From NCBI GenBank assembly GCA_947384095.1, contig CANDFU010000099.1, positions 1-6,539 on the forward strand: DNA of 6,539 nucleotides, in the 5' to 3' direction. Origin of the DNA: an uncultured Roseburia sp. (lineage in GTDB: Bacteria; Bacillota; Clostridia; Lachnospirales; Lachnospiraceae). Positions 1 to 6,493 of the stretch are shown piece by piece; the first letter of the stretch is position 1; each line of letters opens with the position of its first letter. The position numbers were made by a program, and so were the translations under genes. A model generated the notes under the pieces. It did no database searches and was not told the origin of the DNA. It worked only from the letters and a program-made list of their open reading frames with translations.

Positions 1-45
1 ACACTATAACCTACACTCTTTCCCTACACGACGCTCTTCCGATCT
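1..45 (+). other. Illumina adapter remnant (P5 side, with i5 index)
   Basis: Not biological sequence. Positions 13..45 are the standard Illumina read-1 adapter ending in GCTCTTCCGATCT. It is preceded by an 8-base index-like stretch TATAACCT (5..12) and by ACAC (1..4), the end of the P5 arm. This is the order expected in a dual-indexed library molecule. Genuine DNA starts at 46. The orientation fits a read that ran through a short insert into the opposite adapter and was assembled untrimmed. Confidence 0.98.
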
Positions 46-758
46 CTGGAATGGCTACGGATAATCTGGAAACAATGAAGGCGGTGTTTCGGATCATAAG
101 AGGGGCGGCGGGCAATCATGTGACTGTCATTTCCAATACAGGCAGGGATAAAGTGATGCTTCACGAGCCCAATCTGGCGTCGCCGGTTATTGTGCCGTGG
201 AAGAACCTTTTCCAGGCAATGAATCCCGGAAACGGTCTGGTGAGGCATCCTTCCAATACGTTGTATGTGATCACTCCCTTAATCCCCGCAGAAGAAATGC
301 AGTCGGGAGAGAGAATGCGCCCCGTGATCTGGAATGCGATCCGGAATAATATGAGGAATTACCTTTTTAATCAGAGTACGTGGGCGGGGATCAGGCAGGT
401 CGGCGTCTACGGGAGGGAGCTTCTGAATACGGAAAACAAGGATCGATTTGCAAAGAATGCAGTCCTGTTCCGTTTTTTCTGCGATATAGCGACCGGGGGA
501 GGCTTTTACAGAAGACTGTATGCAAGATTTTTGCGAGAGGCGAACGACAGATATCTTATGGATCATGAAATAGAAGGGCTGTCGAAGAAGTATTTTGCTT
601 TAGCGCGCAGATGGAGCCGCCTGTCAAAAAATGTGATGGCATATGCGCAGGAACCGGATGAGGGCTGCGCTGGTGAATTGCGGCAGGAATGGGAAGAAAT
701 CAGCCGGCTGGAAGGAGAGCTTGCGGGTCTGTTGTATAAAAGGAGCGCAGACAGATAG
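46..758 (+). CDS. BtrH-like acyltransferase family protein, 5' end missing
   Basis: Partial gene; about 235 residues remain. It aligns with residues ~109 to the end of the complete BtrH-like protein encoded at 1297..2316. The GNHVTV motif (His23 counted from the Met at 51) pairs with GLHNAV (His131) there, and a GGG-x2-RR-x-Y-x-RFL-x-EA block near residue 149 pairs with the same block near 256. The offset is constant at 107-108 residues, so about that much N-terminus, including the nucleophilic Cys, is lost beyond the fragment end. The Met at 51 is therefore probably internal. The usual third-residue Asp of the family is Glu39 here (LHEP). The C-terminus is charged and helical. In the known family (BtrH_N followed by a DUF4872-like region), BtrH transfers an acyl chain from a carrier protein to an aminoglycoside amine. 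The substrate here is unknown. The stop codon abuts the next reading frame. Confidence 0.8.
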
Positions 759-765
759 ATGAAGC

Positions 766-774
766 AGGAAGAGG
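766..774 (+). promoter_or_regulatory. Ribosome binding site deciding the start at 780
   Basis: The purine run AGGAAGAGG ends 5 nt before the ATG at 780, an ideal Shine-Dalgarno spacing. The earlier in-frame ATG at 759 has only AGGAG at 741..745, 13 nt away and too far for efficient initiation. This supports starting the second gene at 780 (or the adjacent ATG at 783). Confidence 0.6.
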
Positions 775-779
775 AAAAT

Positions 780-1343
780 ATGATGGCGGTGGCAGCCTTT
801 GTATTGAGACTGCTGCAGGTGAGGGATAACCGGAAAGAAATACAAAAAGAATTTTGTGAATGTATATGCAGGCTGAAACGGCTGATGCGGCAGCAGGCGG
901 ATGACGAGCAGTTTTTTATAGAGTCTGTCCTGCGCAGAAGCAATCTCGTCTGGCTTGCGATGGACGGCATGAAAAACAGAAGTAATTATGTCACTTTTCG
1001 AAATGCCGTAAAGGAGCGGCCGGTTCTGATGCTTGTAAAAAGTACTACCCTGCAGATTTTTCGGGGACGCGGCGTAAGGTCTGAAGAAGAACAGGAGTAT
1101 GCGTTCCTGTGGGTGGAATATGTGACAGGCGGAACGTATTTTCTGCATATCGGCGGGGAAACGCGGGCAATCGGCGAGACGGGACTGCTCTGGATTTACC
1201 GCAGGGAAAAGCATGATTTTCACAGCAGATATTATGTGTGCGCACAAATCCGGGTCCCGGAAGAAAAAGCTGTGAAGCGGATGGGGAACGTCAGGGATGA
1301 AGATGATCAGAAGGATATTGCAGGAGAGCGTGATGGGCTCTAA
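780..1343 (+). CDS. Protein of unknown function between two BtrH-like genes
   Basis: Not recognised. It encodes 187 residues from the ATG at 780, or 194 from the ATG at 759, which sits directly on the preceding stop codon. The ribosome site at 766..774 favours 780. The N-terminal ~60 residues look helical and rich in basic and Gln/Glu residues, with a short apolar start (AVAAFVLRLL) too weak for a confident signal peptide. The middle and C-terminal part alternates hydrophobic and aromatic residues (EYAFLWVEYVTGGTYFLHIGG, read here as two adjoining strands; WIYRREKHDFHSRYYVCAQI) and looks beta-rich. The extreme C-terminus is highly charged and probably disordered. No catalytic motif or metal-binding cluster is evident. 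It overlaps the downstream BtrH-like gene, which implies co-translation. Its position between two BtrH-like genes suggests a partner or accessory role in the same acyl-transfer step, but that is inference. Confidence 0.75.
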   Translation: MMAVAAFVLRLLQVRDNRKEIQKEFCECICRLKRLMRQQADDEQFFIESVLRRSNLVWLAMDGMKNRSNYVTFRNAVKERPVLMLVKSTTLQIFRGRGVRSEEEQEYAFLWVEYVTGGTYFLHIGGETRAIGETGLLWIYRREKHDFHSRYYVCAQIRVPEEKAVKRMGNVRDEDDQKDIAGERDGL

Positions 1344-2316
1344 CTGCGCGACGACGGCTTCGAGGATTGTACTGGGGTACTACGGGTATGATTTTTCGGA
1401 AGATATGATTTTTGGCCTGGGTGCCGGCCTGGGCTTTATTTATCAGTATTATGCGGATACGGAGGAATATTTTCTGTCCGGGAAAAATGAGAGCATGGAG
1501 CATAATCTTGCGCATGTACTGGGAGGAACGCTTCTGACAGGAAGTTTTGACGACGGGGACCGTGCATGGCAGCGTGTGAAAGAACTGATTGACGAGGAAG
1601 TGCCTGTAATTTTGGATTTGTCGATTCTGCATCTGCCTTATTTCAGACCGTATCTGGGGGAGATTGCAAATATCGGTTTTGGTCTGCACAATGCGGTTCT
1701 GATCGGGTACGATGACGCGGAACGCGAGGTCCTGCTGCTGGATCATCGATGGAATGAACCGCAGGTGGTCAGTTATGAGGATCTTAAAAATGCGAGAAAC
1801 CGCAGGGAAGGGAATGTGAGCGCGCGAAATGCATATAAAGCGTATGCCCTGTGCTCTCCGGCAGCCCGGATCCGTCCGGATTTGTTTTTTGCGCTGCGGC
1901 TGACAATTAACAGGATGAAACATCCCTTTGCGTACAAGATGGGGCTGGCGGGGATAAAGACTTTTCACAGGGAAATAAAGTTACTGTTTGAGAGCGGCCT
2001 TTACGGGCAGAAGAGAGAGGAGATCCTTGCATATTCCTATCTTATGGAAAAACTGGGCACCGGAGGAGGAAATTTCAGAAGAATGTACGGACGCTTTTTA
2101 AAGGAGGCGGCCGGCCAGGTCCGGATGCCGGAGCTTATAAGAGCCGGAAAAATCTATGTAAGCCTGGCAAAGAGATGGAAGGACCTGTCGGCGACGCTGG
2201 GCCGGATGCCGGACAATCCGCAGCTTCTCGCGGCGTTTGACGCGATCATGTCTGAAATAGAAGCGGGCGAGGCGGAAGGGATCGGGACATTGGAAAGGAT
2301 AGTGGAAAAGGGATAA
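1297..2316 (+). CDS. BtrH-like acyltransferase (BtrH_N/DUF4872 type), complete
   Basis: A 339-residue protein of the butirosin biosynthesis protein H family. The N-terminal half looks like a papain/C39-type fold: Gln9 (possible oxyanion-hole residue), Cys17 in GSNCATTA as nucleophile, then the family hallmark LGYYGYDFSEDMIFGLGAGLGF (residues ~26-47, two adjoining blocks), His131 in GLHNAVLIGYD and Asp149 in LLLDH. The position before Cys is Asn, where I recall His in many relatives. Residues ~190-339 form the helical C-terminal region shared with the truncated paralogue at 46..758. Family knowledge: BtrH moves an acyl group from the BtrI carrier protein onto an amine of ribostamycin, so a similar transfer is likely here with unknown donor and acceptor. 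Start is uncertain: ATGs at 1297, 1303 (AGGG 6 nt upstream) and 1333 (best ribosome site). Family-like length before Cys17 favours 1297/1303. It overlaps the upstream gene by 11-47 nt and is followed 5 nt later by the dehydratase gene. Confidence 0.85.
   Translation: MKMIRRILQESVMGSNCATTASRIVLGYYGYDFSEDMIFGLGAGLGFIYQYYADTEEYFLSGKNESMEHNLAHVLGGTLLTGSFDDGDRAWQRVKELIDEEVPVILDLSILHLPYFRPYLGEIANIGFGLHNAVLIGYDDAEREVLLLDHRWNEPQVVSYEDLKNARNRREGNVSARNAYKAYALCSPAARIRPDLFFALRLTINRMKHPFAYKMGLAGIKTFHREIKLLFESGLYGQKREEILAYSYLMEKLGTGGGNFRRMYGRFLKEAAGQVRMPELIRAGKIYVSLAKRWKDLSATLGRMPDNPQLLAAFDAIMSEIEAGEAEGIGTLERIVEKG
1322..1326 (+). promoter_or_regulatory. Internal Shine-Dalgarno before alternative ATG at 1333
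   Basis: AGGAG lies 6 nt upstream of the ATG at 1333, within the end of the preceding gene, whose TAA ends at 1343. Initiation here would give a protein starting MGSNC, with the nucleophilic Cys at residue 5, and an 11-nt overlap typical of translational coupling. It competes with the starts at 1297 and 1303, which keep Gln9 and about a dozen residues before the Cys. Confidence 0.45.
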
Positions 2317-2321
2317 AAAGA

Positions 2322-2750
2322 ATGGATAAGCATATTATTTATGAGACATTGCCGCACCGATATCCGATGCTTTTTGTAGATGATATTTATGAAATAAAAT
2401 TCGGGCAGTATGTGCGCGGAGTGAAAAATGTAAGCGGCAACGAACCGTGGGTGACGGGGCATTTTCCGGATAATCCGGTGTTTCCGGGAGTTCTCATCAT
2501 AGAAACCATGGCGCAGATTGGTGGTTTTATGTTTTACAGCGAAGAGCGGGAGGCGTCGTTAAAGGCGTACCTTTCCAGGGTGGATGAGGTGAAGTTCCTT
2601 CAGAAGGTGTTTCCTGGGGAGCAGATGATTGTGGAGGCGGTTCTGGTGGAAAAGTTTTCACGGTTTGTAAAGGCGGAATGTAAGGCGAGCGTCAACGGGA
2701 AAACGGCGGCAAAGGCTGTTATTACCTATTTTTTTGACGACATTGTTTAA
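2322..2750 (+). CDS. fabZ: FabZ-type 3-hydroxyacyl-ACP dehydratase
   Basis: A 142-residue single hot-dog protein of normal FabZ length. It would dehydrate (3R)-hydroxyacyl chains on a carrier protein to trans-2-enoyl chains in the cytosol. The opening LPHRYPMLFVD (residues 10-20) is the classic FabZ start. GHFPDNPVFPGV (46-57) carries catalytic His47, and IIETMAQIGG (59-68) carries catalytic Glu61, the spacing seen in characterised FabZ enzymes. VFPGEQM (97-103) matches the conserved PGD/PGE turn. The ribosome site AAGGGA (2308..2313) overlaps the end of the upstream gene, 8 nt before the ATG. None of the usual fab operon neighbours (fabD, fabK, accB/C) is present, so this is probably a pathway-dedicated copy, although full exchange with primary fatty acid synthesis cannot be excluded. 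Confidence 0.93.
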   Translation: MDKHIIYETLPHRYPMLFVDDIYEIKFGQYVRGVKNVSGNEPWVTGHFPDNPVFPGVLIIETMAQIGGFMFYSEEREASLKAYLSRVDEVKFLQKVFPGEQMIVEAVLVEKFSRFVKAECKASVNGKTAAKAVITYFFDDIV

Positions 2751-2762
2751 GGAAAGAATGGT

Positions 2763-3821
2763 ATGTATATGAAGGAAATCCAGATCATAGGAATCGGTGT
2801 GATAAACAGGACCGGAAATACGATAGAAGAAATATGGAATTGCCTGACGGGAACGACGGCTGTGAAAAAGACGGCCGGAAAGACGCAATATAGTTCTGTC
2901 CTTCCTTCAAGAAGGCTAAGGAGGATGAACCGGTATTCGGATATGGCCGTATATGTGTCGTACAAAGCGCTGGATGACGCCGATATCGCGGCAGACAGCC
3001 TGGATCCGTACCGGATCGGCACCATTTTTTCCACCGGGTACGGACCGATGGAATCCAATCTGACTTTTGCCGGGATGGTATTGGACAAGGATCCGGATCT
3101 GTGCAGCCCGACGGTATTTGCAAATACCGTATCCAATGCATGTATCGGGCACATCTGCATGAACTTAGGGTGTAAGGGCGTCAGCACGATTGTGATGGGA
3201 AGCAACAGTGTCGGCTATGCGCAGATGCTGCTGGATAAAGGCGACGCCGATTATATTCTTTCCGGAGCGGTTGAGGAGTATCATGAGGAATTGTATCAAT
3301 GCTTTAAGCAGAATCCATATTCGGCCAATGTCGATATCGCGGAGGCGGCAGTCGGGTTTCTGCTGACGTCGGAGAAAAGAAAGGACGCATACTGCCGGCT
3401 GATCGATTTTGTGGAGTGTGACCTGGGCGCTTATCCGCTGACCGGCGGGATGGAAGAGACGGACATAAAACCGGTGGAAACGGCGCTGAGACGTTTTCTG
3501 GATCAATGTGATCTGCCGGTCGATGCCGTGTTTTCTGCCGGGAATGCTTCCTGGTTTGACACGTGCGAATCTGAGATGCTCCGGCGCGTGCTGGGCGGCG
3601 GGGTCGTTTATGTCGACGGGCTGAAAAACTATGTGGGAGAGACGCTGGGGTCCTCGCTGTCGTTGTCGATTGCGGTCGCGGCTTTGTGCCTTAAGAATCA
3701 GAAGATACCGGAAAAGCTGGCGGAGGCCGGGAAGGAAGGGGCGGCCGTTAAAACGATTCTGGCGACGGGATATGATGTGACGGGAAATTATGTGGCATAT
3801 CTGCTGGCAGGCCGGGAATAG
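2763..3821 (+). CDS. Ketoacyl-synthase-like protein lacking the Cys-His-His triad
   Basis: 352 residues, shorter than the roughly 410 of FabF. The thiolase-fold signature is clear: [20 protein letters not shown] (8-27) at the N-terminus, [13 protein letters not shown] (160-172) after the nucleophile elbow, and VGETLGSS (291-298) near the C-terminus. Aligning GDAD and the preceding helix with FabF puts Ile143 (in STIVMG) where the nucleophilic Cys should be. The NAHGT motif is replaced by FSAGNAS (257-263) with no His, and the GH motif is GE (Glu293). Lys288 in GLKNY fits the conserved active-site Lys. The only His residues are 130 and 174, outside the active-site motifs. Condensing activity is thus unlikely. 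It may act like a chain-length factor or scaffold for an active ketosynthase encoded elsewhere, or as a different acyl-binding protein. The ribosome site TAAGGA overlaps the fabZ stop; 12 nt separate the genes. Confidence 0.85.
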   Translation: MYMKEIQIIGIGVINRTGNTIEEIWNCLTGTTAVKKTAGKTQYSSVLPSRRLRRMNRYSDMAVYVSYKALDDADIAADSLDPYRIGTIFSTGYGPMESNLTFAGMVLDKDPDLCSPTVFANTVSNACIGHICMNLGCKGVSTIVMGSNSVGYAQMLLDKGDADYILSGAVEEYHEELYQCFKQNPYSANVDIAEAAVGFLLTSEKRKDAYCRLIDFVECDLGAYPLTGGMEETDIKPVETALRRFLDQCDLPVDAVFSAGNASWFDTCESEMLRRVLGGGVVYVDGLKNYVGETLGSSLSLSIAVAALCLKNQKIPEKLAEAGKEGAAVKTILATGYDVTGNYVAYLLAGRE

Positions 3822-3832
3822 AGGAGGAAAAT

Positions 3833-4585
3833 ATGGAGGATTCTGGTTTCAGGGATAAAAAGATCATTGTGACAGGGGGATGCGCCGGTATCGGCAGGAG
3901 CATTACACTGCGATTGCTGAAGGCAGGCGCCGATGTGGCTGCGACGTATCATTCTTCGGCGCAGGGGGCGTCGGAGCTAAAAGCGGAGGCGGGAGCGTAT
4001 GAAGGGGTATTGCATACCTGCCGGATGAATGTCTGTGACGCCGATGAAGTGCGGATGAAAATGGAAGAAATGATCGCACGCTTTGAGGACAGGGTAGACG
4101 GCCTGGTGAACAATGCGGGTATCACGAGGGACAGAATGTTTTTTATGATGCAGGAGGAGGACTGGAACAGTGTTCTTGATACCAATCTGAACGGCACCTA
4201 TCATGTGATCAGAAAGGTCCTTCTGCCGATGATCCGTGGAAAAAAAGGTTCTGTCGTCAACATCAGTTCCGTGAGCGGCCTGACGGGAGTGGCGGGACAG
4301 GCTAATTATTGTGCGTCCAAGGCTGCGGTGATTTCTCTGACAAAAACGCTCTCCAAAGAATTTGCCGGTAAAAATATCCGGTTCAATGCCGTTGCTCCGG
4401 GCTATATCGACACGAAGATGATACGCCGGATGCCGGAAAAAGAGCTGGAGAAGGTTCGGAAAAAAATTCCTATGGGACGTGTGGGGGAGCCGGAGGAGAT
4501 CGCGGAGGCTGTTCTGTTTTTGCTGAGCGATGCTTCCAGCTATATCACCGGGCAGACGATTGTCGCCGACGGCGGCCTGACTTGA
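3833..4585 (+). CDS. fabG: FabG-type 3-oxoacyl-ACP reductase (SDR)
   Basis: A classical short-chain dehydrogenase/reductase of 250 residues, the usual FabG length. It is expected to reduce beta-ketoacyl-ACP to the (3R)-hydroxy form with a nicotinamide cofactor. The Rossmann motif TGGCAGIG is at 14-21 and NNAG at 93-96. The catalytic tetrad is Asn118, Ser146 (NISSVSG), Tyr159 and Lys163 (YCASK). PG at 189-190 and the C-terminal GQTIVADGG complete the family pattern. The Arg found in the glycine-rich loop of E. coli FabG is Ala18 here, and there is no acidic residue after the second strand, so cofactor preference (probably NADPH) is not certain. It has the strongest ribosome site of the window: AGGAGG at 3822..3827, 5 nt before the ATG. 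Placed after the dehydratase and synthase-like genes, it would supply the substrate for the dehydratase. Confidence 0.92.
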   Translation: MEDSGFRDKKIIVTGGCAGIGRSITLRLLKAGADVAATYHSSAQGASELKAEAGAYEGVLHTCRMNVCDADEVRMKMEEMIARFEDRVDGLVNNAGITRDRMFFMMQEEDWNSVLDTNLNGTYHVIRKVLLPMIRGKKGSVVNISSVSGLTGVAGQANYCASKAAVISLTKTLSKEFAGKNIRFNAVAPGYIDTKMIRRMPEKELEKVRKKIPMGRVGEPEEIAEAVLFLLSDASSYITGQTIVADGGLT

Positions 4586-4597
4586 TTTTGCGGCAGA

Positions 4598-4604
4598 AAA
4601 GGGG
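4598..4604 (+). promoter_or_regulatory. Ribosome binding site deciding the start at 4611
   Basis: AAAGGGG touches an ATG at 4605 with no spacer but lies 6 nt before the in-frame ATG at 4611. Proper spacing favours 4611, which removes only two residues from the predicted protein. Confidence 0.6.
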
Positions 4605-4610
4605 ATGGGT

Positions 4611-5333
4611 ATGCAGGAGAAGAAGACGGTTGTCGTCACAGGCGCCAGCGGCGGTATCGGAAGAGTCCTTCTCGACCGACTGTGGCGCGACGGATATGAA
4701 TGCGTCGCAGTTGATAAAGACGGGCGGGTATTGGCGCTGGAGAAAGAAGGCGTGGAGGCGATCTGCGCAGATCTCACTTCCGATGATATTTTTGAGCGGC
4801 TTAAGGCCGTACTGGAGGGAAAACAACGGATTTATGGTATTGTGTTTGCGTCGGGGATCATGCTTCCGGGAAAGGTGACGGAGACGGAGGAGGACGACTG
4901 GGAGGCGACGCTGGAGATCAATCTCACCGCCGTATTCCGGTTTACAAAGTGGCTGCTGCCATATCTGATGCAGAATAAGCCGAGCCATGTGATTGCGGTT
5001 GCGTCGCATCTGGGCGTGGTGGCCTCTTATGATCTGACGGCGTACAGTGTGAGCAAGGCCGCTCTGATTGAATTTGTAAAGTGTGTGGCGCTGGATTACG
5101 GGGATGCCGGCGTGATGGCCAATTGCGTCAGCCCGGGTTTCCTGAAAACAAAGATGCTGGATCGGGCGATGAGCCGGTTTGCGGGCAATAAAAAGTGGAT
5201 GTTTGCGACCGGGGGAATGCCGAAACAGCATATTGATGTGGAGGATGTGGCAAATCTGATTTCTTTTCTGCTGACCCAGAACAGTATGAATGGAGAAAAT
5301 GTTGTGATGGATGCAGGATATAGTGTCAGGTAG
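4611..5333 (+). CDS. Second short-chain reductase, FabG-like but divergent
   Basis: 240 residues from the ATG at 4611 (242 from 4605; residue numbers here use 4605). The SDR fold is intact: TGASGGIG at 12-19, and the tetrad Asn106, Ser134 (VASHLG), Tyr147 and Lys151 (YSVSK). It departs from FabG in several places: NNAG is FASG (81-84), the segment after PG contains an unusual KKWMFATGG stretch, and the C-terminal DGG is DAG. Asp37 at the end of the second strand is the classic sign of NADH rather than NADPH preference, unlike its neighbour. It probably acts on a different intermediate from the first reductase, either a second keto position or an alcohol oxidised to the ketone that the downstream aminotransferase would use. 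That role is inference; a plain beta-ketoacyl reductase is the alternative. The gap to the previous stop is 25 nt. Confidence 0.88.
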   Translation: MQEKKTVVVTGASGGIGRVLLDRLWRDGYECVAVDKDGRVLALEKEGVEAICADLTSDDIFERLKAVLEGKQRIYGIVFASGIMLPGKVTETEEDDWEATLEINLTAVFRFTKWLLPYLMQNKPSHVIAVASHLGVVASYDLTAYSVSKAALIEFVKCVALDYGDAGVMANCVSPGFLKTKMLDRAMSRFAGNKKWMFATGGMPKQHIDVEDVANLISFLLTQNSMNGENVVMDAGYSVR

Positions 5334-5342
5334 CGCGCATTT

Positions 5343-5358
5343 TGCAGGGATTCCTGCA
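5343..5358 (+). repeat. Small inverted repeat next to a ribosome site
   Basis: TGCAGG-GATT-CCTGCA is a perfect 6-bp stem with a 4-nt loop in the 38-nt gap before the aminotransferase gene. It ends exactly where that gene's strong GGGAGGG ribosome site (5359..5365, 6 nt before the ATG) begins. There is no T-tract, so it is not an intrinsic terminator. It could stabilise the intergenic mRNA or tune initiation, but a stem this short also occurs by chance. Confidence 0.4.
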
Positions 5359-5371
5359 GGGAGGGTTACAA

Positions 5372-6493
5372 ATGAAGAAAAGAGACGGGGAAAAAGTATG
5401 GAATGCCTTTAAGCAGATGGAGGACTATCTGGATAAAAGTATCCGGATTATCGGGAAAGTGGATTCCGACAATTATTATACAGATATAGACGGAAACAGG
5501 ATGTATGACGGCGTTTCTACTTTGCTCAATACCAATATCGGACACCAGAACGCGGAACTGACTGCGGTGATAAAAGAGCAGCTTGAGCTTTTGGACAACA
5601 CGACATTATTTACCTGTACGGCCGGAATCGCAATCCGGTGTTCGGAAAAACTGTGTTCGCTGTGTGAAGGGCATTATTTTTCCACATTTTTTACAAACAG
5701 TGGTTCGGAAGCCTGCGATACGGCGATCAAAATCGTTCTGAAATACTGGAAGAATAAGGGGGAAGACAGAAATAAAATCGTTTCATTAAAGGGCGCCTAT
5801 CACGGATCGGGTATCGGGGCGATGATGCTGGCATATGGCGGATATCAGATGGAAGACTATTCCCTGCGGCACGATCACATGTACCAGGTTACGGTGCCGG
5901 ATCCGATGGAAAAACCGACGGGAATGGGGGAGGAAGAGTGGATTGATCGCTGTGTCGGCGAATTTACCAGCTATTGCGACGAAAACCCAGGAAATGTGGC
6001 GGCGCTTTTTTTTGAACCGGTTCAGCTCTCGAACGCCGTAAACGTTCTCCCCAAAAGCTATGTGCAGAAGATGTGCGATGCCTGCCGTCAGCGGGGCATA
6101 CTGATCGTGGTGGACGAGGTTGCCACGGGATTCGGGCGGACGGGGGACTGGTTTGCCTCGCAGTATTACGGGGTCTGGGGAGATTTAATGATGCTGGCCA
6201 AGGGAATCACTTCCGGGTATATCCCAATGGGGGCGGTGCTGGTGACAAAAGAGATTTACCGTCATTTTTACGGTAAGACTGCTGAGGGGAAGCAGTTAGA
6301 GCACGGATATACGACGGGAGGCCATCCCGTGGCCTGCGCCGCGGCTTTAAAGAATATGGAACTGCTGGAAAAGAACGGCTGTGTGGCGAATGCGCGTGCA
6401 TGCGGTCTTTATCTGCTTGACAGGTTAAAGGAGAGTATCGGGCGATCAGACTTTGTCGCGGCGATCCGTGGAAAAGGCCTGATGATCGCTGTC
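5372..6493 (+). CDS. Class III PLP-dependent aminotransferase, 3' end missing
   Basis: 374 genuine codons of a fold-type I class III aminotransferase; the family is usually 420-460 residues, so roughly the last 50-90 are lost. The frame stays open into the adapter, which adds a false tail (RSEEHTSELQSPLVI). Visible landmarks are NSGSEACD (109-116) for phosphate binding, YHG (143-145) stacking over the cofactor, VDEVATGFGRTG (247-258) with Asp248 pairing with the pyridine nitrogen, and AKGITSGYIPMG with Lys277 as the Schiff-base lysine. GYTTGGHPVACAAA follows as the conserved TxxxHP-type segment. It would transfer an amino group to a ketone or aldehyde. Class III includes omega-amino acid, ornithine and natural-product enzymes, and the motifs do not decide the substrate. 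In this operon an acyl-chain ketone or aldehyde is a reasonable guess. The start is well supported by GGGAGGG 6 nt upstream. Confidence 0.92.

Noticed and set aside
1291..1968. Minus-strand open frame of 225 codons opposite the complete BtrH-like gene
   Set aside because: The + strand frame has clear family motifs; the antisense product has none.
3106..3165. Cys127 in SNACIGHI of the synthase-like protein resembles the TACxSG nucleophile motif
   Set aside because: It lies about 16 residues before the position fixed by the downstream GDAD segment and belongs to the preceding helix; the aligned nucleophile position is Ile143.
3977..4777. Long minus-strand open frame (266 codons) across the two SDR genes
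   Set aside because: It lies opposite two clear SDR genes with intact catalytic motifs, its translation is rich in His, Arg, Ser and Pro with no family pattern, and it is a shadow frame.
4545..5231. Minus-strand open frame of 228 codons opposite the second SDR
   Set aside because: It is antisense to a well-supported gene, with no recognisable motif in its translation.
5343..5358. Intrinsic terminator between the second SDR and the aminotransferase
   Set aside because: The stem is only 6 bp and is followed by a purine-rich ribosome site rather than a run of T.
5835..6276. Two short + strand frames inside the aminotransferase region
   Set aside because: The aminotransferase frame runs unbroken from 5372 to the adapter with all PLP-binding motifs, so these are out-of-frame shadows.
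46..6493. tRNA, CRISPR array, insertion sequence or attachment site
   Set aside because: The insert is almost entirely coding, gaps are at most 38 bp, and no direct-repeat array, transposase or RNA gene pattern was seen.
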